This document shows positions 1-6,199 of a DNA stretch of 8,147 nt, in pieces (position 1 is the stretch's first letter; every line of letters begins with the position of its first letter). Both the position numbers and the translations under genes were made by a program. The stretch is from Candidatus Zhuqueibacterota bacterium (GTDB lineage Bacteria > KSB1 > UBA2214): assembly GCA_022706175.1 (NCBI GenBank), contig JAKJDB010000096.1:1-8147 (forward strand). Direction: 5' to 3'. The notes under the pieces are model-generated. The model saw only the letters and a list, made by a program, of their open reading frames with translations. It made no database searches and was not told the DNA's origin.

Positions 1-159
1 GTGGGCCAGGCCGCCGTGACGCGCGCCGTGTCAGCCGGAACACTGAATCTTTCTGTGCTTGACCGCGAAGGAAAAGCGCTCGCTTTGGCCGGAATGCATC
101 TTGATCCCGTGACGAAAATTCCGCTGAGAGTGTGTGCCGCCAGATTGGAGATGGTCTGA
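1..159 (+). CDS. C-terminal fragment of an unrecognised protein
   Basis: An open frame enters from the left edge and runs 52 codons to a TGA at 157-159. That stop overlaps the ATG of the next gene (ATG at 159-161), a translational-coupling arrangement that suggests a real gene of the same operon. The visible end contains a strand-like segment (TLNLSVLDREGKALALAG, about residues 14-31) followed by HLDPVTKIPLRVC. It has no metal-binding cysteine pattern, no membrane segment and no motif I recognise. It does not end like HypE, which usually finishes in a PRIC-type cysteine. The function is unknown. The left end is the window edge, not a start codon. Confidence 0.6.
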   Translation: MGQAAVTRAVSAGTLNLSVLDREGKALALAGMHLDPVTKIPLRVCAARLEMV

Positions 160-1220
160 TGCCGATTATCGAAAAGTGGCTGATCAGCAAAGCGCATCTG
201 TTCGAGCGGCTGGAGAGTCTGCGCCGCGAGCAGACCGTCATCGCTCCGGTGCGCCAGGGCGATGGAGATGTTTCGTTTCAACCGATCCGCTCTGTTGATG
301 AAATAACGCTGGACTATGTGAACGAGTTGCATCCGCCCAAACGTTTTTTGCAGCCGGTTTTTGAACCACTGTTCACTTATAACCTGGGCGGCGCCAGACC
401 ACAGCTGAACGCCGCGGCCCCGCCCTCTCCGCAGATCCTGTTCGGCATTCGTTCTTGCGACGTGCAGGGTCTCCGGCATATGGATGGCTTTTTCCGCGGC
501 GCATTTGAGGATGACCTCTATCAGCAAAGGCGGAATCATACGACCGTGATCAGCCTGGCCTGCCTGCAGCCGGCGGACACCTGTTTCTGCATCTGCTGCA
601 ACGGAGGGCCTTATCTGTCCGATGGCTTTGACCTGCAGCTCACCGACCTGGGAGATTTTTTTCTCACTGAAGTGGGCACCGGCAAGGGCGCAGCCATCGT
701 GCAGCCCTGCGACCGGCAACCGGTCGGCGAAAAAGAGGAGCGGCAACGACAGGCGCTCATGCAGGCCTGCGATGAAAAAATGATCCCCACGGCGTACCTT
801 GCCAAAGCGGTGATCGCGATCACCAATCAGCGGGTGGATGAGAAACTCTGGGAAGAGATGGGGCTGGAGTGCTTTAGCTGCGGCGGGTGCACCCATGTCT
901 GTCCCTGCTGCACCTGTTTTGAGGTGCTGGATCAAAAAGACACAGAAAAGACCGGGCTGCGTTACCGCTGCTGGGATTCTTGTCAGTATGCGGGTTTCAC
1001 CCGGGAGGCGTCGGGCCACAATCCGCGCGCTCAAACGAAAGAGCGGGTCAAGCGGCGTTTTTATCACAAACTGAGTTTCGCCTATATTCAAGCGGACGGG
1101 CATCCCGGCTGCGTCGGCTGCGGGCGCTGTATTACCGTGTGCCAGGCTTTCGGGTTGCTGGACATGGCGGCGGTGGTCAAAAGGATCAGACGCGAAGGCC
1201 AGTTAGTGGCGGATCGATAG
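159..1220 (+). CDS. Sulfhydrogenase beta-subunit-like 4Fe-4S protein (HydB/AsrA family)
   Basis: A 353-residue iron-sulfur protein of the family that includes the beta subunit of archaeal sulfhydrogenases and anaerobic sulfite reductase subunit A. In those enzymes it relays electrons between the flavin subunit and the catalytic subunit in the cytoplasm. Two ferredoxin-like cysteine sets are visible: C238, C241, C244, C248 (CFSCGGCTHVC) and C318, C321, C324, C328 (CVGCGRCITVC). Between them is the family-typical RCWDSC...GHNPR block (about 270-290), and upstream is a conserved DTCFC segment (140-144). There is no signal peptide or membrane segment. I chose the ATG at 159 over the GTG at 132: it has a GGAG at 147-150 with 8-base spacing, it overlaps the upstream stop, and MPIIEKW is a plausible family N-terminus. 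The gene ends in TAG. The partner flavoprotein follows 68 bases later. The family assignment is secure; the physiological electron partner is inferred. Confidence 0.9.
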   Translation: MPIIEKWLISKAHLFERLESLRREQTVIAPVRQGDGDVSFQPIRSVDEITLDYVNELHPPKRFLQPVFEPLFTYNLGGARPQLNAAAPPSPQILFGIRSCDVQGLRHMDGFFRGAFEDDLYQQRRNHTTVISLACLQPADTCFCICCNGGPYLSDGFDLQLTDLGDFFLTEVGTGKGAAIVQPCDRQPVGEKEERQRQALMQACDEKMIPTAYLAKAVIAITNQRVDEKLWEEMGLECFSCGGCTHVCPCCTCFEVLDQKDTEKTGLRYRCWDSCQYAGFTREASGHNPRAQTKERVKRRFYHKLSFAYIQADGHPGCVGCGRCITVCQAFGLLDMAAVVKRIRREGQLVADR

Positions 1221-1288
1221 TCTCCCTTTCCCGGCCCGTTATACGCCGGCTGGTTTACTTGGCGATTTGGAATTCTAATCCCAGACGA

Positions 1289-2122
1289 ATGAACGGTATG
1301 CAAAAACTCTATCTTCCCCAGCTTGCCGTGATCGATCAGATCGTCGATGAAACGGCGGACACCAAAACGTTCACCATGCACTTTGACGATCCGCAGTACA
1401 ACGCCGGGTTCCGTTATTTATCCGGCCAGTTTGTGGAGGCGTCGGTGTTAGGCGTCGGCGAAGCGCCGTTTGGTTTTTGTTCCAACCCCAACCGCAGCGG
1501 AACGTTCGCCATCACTGTGCGCGCCATCGGCCGAGTGACCCGCGCCATGCACGCCATGCATCCCGGCGATCTATTGGGAATACGGGCGCCGTTGGGCAAC
1601 CATTTTCCTTTGCAGGAAGTCCAGGGCTTTGATGTTCTTTTTGTCGCCGGCGGCATAGGATTGCCGCCGCTCCGATCGCTCATCGAGCCCATGCTGGACA
1701 TGAGGGAAAAATTCGGCCGCTTCACCATCCTCTACGGGGCGCGCACACCGGCAGACCGGGTTTATAAAGCGCGGCTGGAGGAATGGGCCCAGCGCAAAGA
1801 TCTGACGCTGCTGCAGACGGTGGATGTACCGGATGAGAACTGGAGAGGTCCGGTGGGGGTGGTCACCACGCTGTTTGAACATACAGCCATCGATCCGGCC
1901 GCCACCGTGGCGTTCACCTGCGGGCCGCCGGTGATGATCCGTTTCGTGATTCAGGATCTGCTGGCCATGGGATTTCCTGAAGACCACATCATCTCTACTT
2001 TGGAGCGCTATATGAAGTGCGGAGTGGGCAAATGCGGCCACTGCGCCATTGGCCATAAATACATCTGCGTGGATGGGCCGGTTTTCTCCTGGCGGCAGAT
2101 TAAAAAGCTGCCGGAACGATGA
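1289..2122 (+). CDS. Sulfhydrogenase gamma-subunit-like FAD/NAD(P)-binding [2Fe-2S] protein (HydG/AsrB family)
   Basis: A 277-residue flavoprotein of the ferredoxin-NADP reductase superfamily, AsrB/HydG/PyrK-like branch. It normally carries hydride/electron exchange between NAD(P)H and the Fe-S beta subunit. In order: an FAD-binding barrel (about 8-108, with FRYLSGQFVE at 41-50 and GEAPFGFCSNP at 57-67), an NAD(P)-binding Rossmann fold (VAGGIGLPPLRSLI from 119, LYGARTPAD from 148, FTCGPPVMIRF from 209), and a C-terminal [2Fe-2S] site with C244, C249, C252 and C260 (CX4CX2CX7C). The same frame is open upstream to 980, but that part lies inside the preceding gene in another frame. The first sensible start is the ATG at 1289, with 1298 as a close alternative; neither has a strong Shine-Dalgarno. 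The gap at 1221-1288 holds only a weak 5-bp inverted repeat. The serine usually seen in the flavin-binding loop (PxSISS) is replaced here by GFCS. Substrate choice (NADH or NADPH) cannot be read reliably. Confidence 0.9.
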   Translation: MNGMQKLYLPQLAVIDQIVDETADTKTFTMHFDDPQYNAGFRYLSGQFVEASVLGVGEAPFGFCSNPNRSGTFAITVRAIGRVTRAMHAMHPGDLLGIRAPLGNHFPLQEVQGFDVLFVAGGIGLPPLRSLIEPMLDMREKFGRFTILYGARTPADRVYKARLEEWAQRKDLTLLQTVDVPDENWRGPVGVVTTLFEHTAIDPAATVAFTCGPPVMIRFVIQDLLAMGFPEDHIISTLERYMKCGVGKCGHCAIGHKYICVDGPVFSWRQIKKLPER

Positions 2123-2152
2123 GCGGCCGAAACAGCGCGAACATGAGAGGCT

Positions 2153-2650
2153 ATGAGCGGTCTGTTGAGACAAGAACTGCAGGGGCTGTTGACCGGAAAA
2201 AAAGCGGTGGTCCTGGGCATCGGCCGAGAGGGTTGCGGCGACGATGCCTTTGGACCGTTGGCGCGTGGGCTCATCAGCCGCGGCCGGCTGACCGCCCTGG
2301 TGGCTGAGGAGCTGCCGGAAAACCATACAGAAACCATCAGGCGCATGGCGCCGCAAACGATTCTGCTGGTTGATGCGGTGGATTTTAACGGCCTGGCCGG
2401 TCAGATAGTGCTGCTGCGCGAGGAAGAGTTGACCGCAGTCTGCTGCTCAGCGCATCATGCATCCCTGCGGCCGCTCATGCGCTACCTGTCGTTATCCACC
2501 GGCGCCCAGGTCCGGTTGCTGGGCGTACAACCCGATGCCTGCAAGCCGGAAACGGCCTTGAGCCGGCCGGTGTCGGAAACGCTGTCTGTGTTGCACTCCC
2601 TGCTTTCGCATGGTGAGACCGAAGAGGAACCGTCTGAATGGACACCCTGA
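2153..2650 (+). CDS. hycI: HycI-type [NiFe] hydrogenase maturation endopeptidase (M52)
   Basis: A 165-residue protease that removes the C-terminal tail of a [NiFe] hydrogenase large subunit after nickel insertion. It resembles E. coli HycI through most of its length: GIGREGCGDDAFGP (22-35), LPEN (54-57, cf. APEN), ILLVDAVDFNGLAGQI (70-85), SAHHASL (99-105) and LLGVQPD (122-128, cf. FLGIQPD). The expected Ni-sensing residues are present as D31, D74 and H101 by alignment to HycI D16, D62 and H90. The usual GxGN asparagine is an arginine here (R25), a mild deviation. The ATG at 2153 is preceded by GAGAGG only 2 bases upstream, so initiation may depend on coupling to the preceding gene; a TGA at 2144-2146 rules out an upstream start. 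The 3' end overlaps the next gene by 13 bases. Its probable substrate is the large subunit at 6200-7882, which keeps a cleavable tail. Confidence 0.92.
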   Translation: MSGLLRQELQGLLTGKKAVVLGIGREGCGDDAFGPLARGLISRGRLTALVAEELPENHTETIRRMAPQTILLVDAVDFNGLAGQIVLLREEELTAVCCSAHHASLRPLMRYLSLSTGAQVRLLGVQPDACKPETALSRPVSETLSVLHSLLSHGETEEEPSEWTP

Positions 2651-4098
2651 TCATCCTGTTGTTCGTGATCCCCCTTATGGGCGTCATGCTCACAGCCTTT
2701 GGCCGTTCTTCCCAGGCTGACCGTTTGGCGTTGCCGGCCATCACTGTGACCCTGGTTGTTCTGGTGCTGATGCTGGCGGCGGCCGATCTGGTTACGCCGG
2801 TCGTGCGCGTTGCCATTTCCTGGAATTGGCTGCAGGGCCAGCCGCCGCCGCTGAGCTTCGGCTATTTGCTGGATCCCTTGAGCTGGTTGTTGTTGACCAT
2901 CGTGGTGGTGTTGGGTTTTCTGGTCTTTATTTTTTCCAAGACGTATCTCAGCGACCAGAACAGAGAACACCCGGGTGTGGAGGGAAGAGCGCGTCATCAT
3001 GCCTGGCTGCTGCTGTTTGTCGTCGCCATGATCGGTGTGGCGGTATCGCCCAATCTGTTGCAGTTGTTTTTCTTTTGGGAGACAACGACCCTCTGCTCGT
3101 GGGCGCTCATCTCTCACTATCGGAATGAGGAGTCCCTGCGCGCCGGATTCAAAGCGTTGTTGATGACGTTCAGCGGCGGTCTTTTCTTCGCCCTTGGTCT
3201 GGTTTTGCTTTTTGCGCACACAGGCAGTTTTGAGTTTTCTGCGCTGCGTGAGTTGCCCCAGGCATGGCGGTTTTGGGTTTTCGGTTGTTTTGTGGTGGCC
3301 GCCTGGGCTAAATCCGCTCAGGTGCCGTTCTACACCTGGCTGCCTGATGCCATGGCCGCGCCGACGACGGTGTCTATGTATCTGCATGCGGCGGCGATGG
3401 TCAAGGCCGGCGTATTTCTGATCGCCCGCCTGACCCTGGCGAATCAGGAGCTGTCCTTCGGCGCGGGCGTGCTGCTGGCCGCCATGGCGGTGGTCACCAT
3501 GATCACGGCGCTGCTGTTGTTCTTTTATCAAAACGATTTGAAGCGGCTGCTGGCCTATTCCACCATCGCGCATCTCTCCTACGTGTTGTTCGGTCTGGGC
3601 CTCGGCGTCATGGGCAGTGGTCTCGGCTGGTACGCCGGCGTCATGCACATCATGAACCACAGCGCGGCCAAAGGGCTGCTGTTTCTCTGTGTCGGTGCGA
3701 TCTCTTATACAGCCGGTACGCGGCAAATCAATGCACTGAGCGGGTTGGCCCGAACCGCGCCGTTGATCGCCGCTGCGTTTTTCGTCGGCATGCTGGCGCT
3801 TCTCGGCGTGCCGCCGTTCTCTTGCTTTTACAGCAAGTTTTATCTGCTCACTGCAGCGGTGAATCTCGGCGGCGTGGCGGGTTTCACGTTGCTCATTCCC
3901 TTTATCCTTGAGATGGTCGTCGCCTTCGCCTGGTTTCTGCATATCGGGCACAAGGTGTTTTTCGGCCCGGTCTCCGAGTCGGCCGGCCGAGCAGCCAATC
4001 CACCGCTTTCCATGAGCGTAGTGCTGATCATTTTAATGTTGCTCACCCTGGCTGCTCCTTATTTTGCGTTGTATTTGATGCGCTGTTTCGGTCTGTAA
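2638..4098 (+). CDS. hyfD: Hydrogenase-4 subunit D-like antiporter-type membrane subunit
   Basis: A 486-residue integral membrane protein of the NuoL/M/N (Mrp-antiporter-like) family, closest in remembered sequence to E. coli HyfD. The shared stretches are YLSDQNREHP (103-112, HyfD YLTDKNREHP), CSWALISHY (153-161), WAKSAQVPFYTWLPDAM (223-239) and GVPPFSCFYSKF (390-401). It has about fourteen hydrophobic helices. Residues expected to line the proton path are present: E148 in FFFWE, K225, K256, H341/K345 and K400. It should form part of the ion-translocating membrane arm that couples H2 turnover to proton or sodium movement. The ATG at 2638 overlaps the protease stop and has GAAGAGGA at 2621-2628 as a ribosome site. 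The length agrees with HyfD (about 480). The ion specificity is not determinable. Confidence 0.92.
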   Translation: MDTLIILLFVIPLMGVMLTAFGRSSQADRLALPAITVTLVVLVLMLAAADLVTPVVRVAISWNWLQGQPPPLSFGYLLDPLSWLLLTIVVVLGFLVFIFSKTYLSDQNREHPGVEGRARHHAWLLLFVVAMIGVAVSPNLLQLFFFWETTTLCSWALISHYRNEESLRAGFKALLMTFSGGLFFALGLVLLFAHTGSFEFSALRELPQAWRFWVFGCFVVAAWAKSAQVPFYTWLPDAMAAPTTVSMYLHAAAMVKAGVFLIARLTLANQELSFGAGVLLAAMAVVTMITALLLFFYQNDLKRLLAYSTIAHLSYVLFGLGLGVMGSGLGWYAGVMHIMNHSAAKGLLFLCVGAISYTAGTRQINALSGLARTAPLIAAAFFVGMLALLGVPPFSCFYSKFYLLTAAVNLGGVAGFTLLIPFILEMVVAFAWFLHIGHKVFFGPVSESAGRAANPPLSMSVVLIILMLLTLAAPYFALYLMRCFGL

Positions 4099-4131
4099 TT
4101 TTTACCGCCGCGGGAGAAGGAGAGTCCCCCT

Positions 4132-6186
4132 ATGACTGGTTTTTTTATCGCTCTGCTGTTCTATCTGACCGGCGCTGTGTTGGCTTGGATTTTCAGCAGC
4201 AAACGTAATTGGGTGGGCTCCATCACTTTAACGGCCCACCTGCTGGCCGCCCTGCCCCTGGCGGGCGTGGTCGTGGCGGCCTTTCGTCACGGCACGGTGA
4301 CGATGGGATACCCGCTGTGGACCATCCCGGGAATTCATGGTGAGCTTTTTTTCAAAATCGATCCGCTCAGCGCGCTGTTTCTCGCCATCATCGCCCTGGT
4401 CGCCATTCTGGTGCCGCTGTACGGCCGCGGTTATATGCGGATGCCGGAATATGACGCTTACAATCTGGCGGGTTTTTATCCGGTCTTATCGCTCTTTTTT
4501 GCCGGAGTCTGCTGCGTTGTGGCGGTGGCGGACCTGTTTTTCTTTTTTATTTTTTGGGAGATCATGACCCTGTGCTCCTATGGGCTGGTGGTCTTTGAGA
4601 AAAGAGACCGGGAAAAAGGCCGGGCGGGACTGAAATATTTTATCATCACCCACATCGCCACGGCGTTGATGTTTGTCGCGGCCATGATCCTTTATCGCGA
4701 GAGCGGTTCTTTTTCCTTTCAGGGTCAGAGCGACGCCATGGGCGCCCTGATGGCCTCACGGCCGTATTTGTTGCACTTGGTGTTGCTGTTTTTCTTTTTA
4801 GGTTTTGCGACCAAAGCGGGCATTCTTCCCATGGGCGATTGGTTGCCGGGCGCCTATGCGGCCGCGCCCACGCCGGCCACCGCTGCATTCGCCGGCAGCA
4901 TGACCAAACTCGGCGTGTATGGCATTTTGCGCATCTTTGTCGACCTGCTGCCCATCAGCGCGTCCACACAGATTTGGGGCGCCATCATTGCGGTGTTCGG
5001 CACAGCCTCGATTTTTATCGGCACGCTGACTGCGCTGGTTCAGGACGACGGTAAAAAACTGCTTTCCTTTCACGTCATCGGGCAGATGGGCTATATGTTC
5101 CTCAGCATCGGTATCGGCATTTATTTTCTCAACGGCCGGCCGCTGTTGGCGCTGGCCGGTCTGTGCGCCGGCATCTTTCATTTGATCAACAATGTGTGCT
5201 ACAAATCGTGTCTGTTTTTCAATGCCGGCTCGGTGTACTGGAAGGTGAAAACCTTCAACATCAACCGGGTGGGTGGGCTGGCGCGTCTGTTGCCGATCAC
5301 CGCGCTGTGCACTCTGCTGGCCTCCTTTGCCATCGCCGGGTTGCCGCCGATGAACGGTTTTGCCAGCAAATGGCTGATCTATCAGACCGCCATCGCCGGT
5401 TCAAACAGCGCTCCGCTGTTTCTGCTGTTGGCGGTTTTCGCCCTGTTCATCAGCGCGGTCACTCTGGCGTCTTTTATAAAATTTTCCACAGCGCTTTTCT
5501 ACGGCAAATATGCGGATCATGGCAGCGGGGCGCAACTCGGCGAAGTACCGCCGGGCATGCAGCTGAGCCAGGGGCTGCTGGTGGCCGCCTGCATCGGTCT
5601 GGGGCTTTTTCCGCTCTGGCCGCTGCAATGGATCAGCCAGGCGGTGTCCGGTCTTTTGCCGCCGGCGTTGCTGCCACCCGCCTCAGCCCTGGCCGGTGAA
5701 CAGACGCTGCACGGAATGACGCTGCAGTGGGGCGCTGGAGTAACCGCAGCGTGGAATCCTTTATCCCTGTTGCTGGTTTTTATCCTCTGTTTTGCACTGG
5801 TCTATGGCCTGTATCGATTGACCAAGCCGGTCCGCCGGGTGGAAACGACCTGGTACTGCGGAGAAGAACAGGCGGATGAACAGGTGCGTTATCAGGCCCA
5901 TAGCTACTATCTGGCCTTCAAGCAGCTCTTCACACTGCAGGTGGGCAGATATCAGCGACCGGGTGTGTATCCGACCATTCGCTATCCCAAGATTGTTTTT
6001 TCCGACACTGGCCTGCTTAAAAAGCTGCTCGACCTGGATCGCTGGTTTTATCATCCTCTGGCTGACGGCTTTCAGAAACTGGCCTTTCGCTTCAGCGCCA
6101 CCCATAGCGGCATACCGCACGTCTATCTGCTCTGGCTGCTGCTGGGGGCTGTCAGCGCTGTGGTTTTATTGTTCGTCTTAAAATAA
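4132..6186 (+). CDS. hyfB: Hydrogenase-4 subunit B-like (HyfB/HycC) antiporter-type membrane subunit
   Basis: A 684-residue polytopic membrane protein, a second antiporter-like subunit. HyfB of E. coli is of similar length (about 670). The core has the family signatures: FFKIDPLSALF (73-83), FWEIMTLCSYGLVVFEK (141-157, with E143 as the TM5 glutamate), GFATKAGILPMGDWLPGAY (224-242, K228), MTKLGVYGILR (257-267, K259), H350/K358 and GLPPMNGFASKWL (403-415, K413). After about residue 565 there is a HyfB-type C-terminal extension with TWYCGE (573-578), DRWFYHPL and a final helix at 663-683; the bulk of this extension is likely cytoplasmic. The strong ribosome site AGAAGGAGAG (4115-4124) lies 7 bases before the ATG in the only 33-base gap after hyfD. 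It would pair with HyfD as a proton-pumping unit. Sequence features look intact. Confidence 0.93.
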   Translation: MTGFFIALLFYLTGAVLAWIFSSKRNWVGSITLTAHLLAALPLAGVVVAAFRHGTVTMGYPLWTIPGIHGELFFKIDPLSALFLAIIALVAILVPLYGRGYMRMPEYDAYNLAGFYPVLSLFFAGVCCVVAVADLFFFFIFWEIMTLCSYGLVVFEKRDREKGRAGLKYFIITHIATALMFVAAMILYRESGSFSFQGQSDAMGALMASRPYLLHLVLLFFFLGFATKAGILPMGDWLPGAYAAAPTPATAAFAGSMTKLGVYGILRIFVDLLPISASTQIWGAIIAVFGTASIFIGTLTALVQDDGKKLLSFHVIGQMGYMFLSIGIGIYFLNGRPLLALAGLCAGIFHLINNVCYKSCLFFNAGSVYWKVKTFNINRVGGLARLLPITALCTLLASFAIAGLPPMNGFASKWLIYQTAIAGSNSAPLFLLLAVFALFISAVTLASFIKFSTALFYGKYADHGSGAQLGEVPPGMQLSQGLLVAACIGLGLFPLWPLQWISQAVSGLLPPALLPPASALAGEQTLHGMTLQWGAGVTAAWNPLSLLLVFILCFALVYGLYRLTKPVRRVETTWYCGEEQADEQVRYQAHSYYLAFKQLFTLQVGRYQRPGVYPTIRYPKIVFSDTGLLKKLLDLDRWFYHPLADGFQKLAFRFSATHSGIPHVYLLWLLLGAVSAVVLLFVLK

Positions 6187-6199
6187 AAAAGGGCCTCCC

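Noticed and set aside
132..158. GTG at 132 as the start of the HydB/AsrA-like gene
   Set aside because: It overlaps the upstream coding frame by 28 bases. The ATG at 159 has a well-placed GGAG and a stop/start overlap.
1231..1249. Inverted repeat CCGGC/GCCGG in the gap before the flavoprotein gene
   Set aside because: The stem is only 5 bp with a 9-base loop and has no T-run; it is too weak for a terminator and easily expected by chance in GC-rich sequence.
980..1288. N-terminal extension of the HydG/AsrB-like gene
   Set aside because: This open stretch mostly lies inside the preceding gene in another frame and has no family similarity; the domain begins after 1289.
1571..2356. Minus-strand open frame opposite the flavoprotein gene
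   Set aside because: No recognisable motif and no ribosome site; it is fully overlapped by well-supported plus-strand genes.
2482..3951. Long open frame on the minus strand opposite hyfD
   Set aside because: Its translation is rich in His, Gln and Arg with no domain pattern, as expected for the antisense of a hydrophobic membrane-protein gene with strong codon bias.
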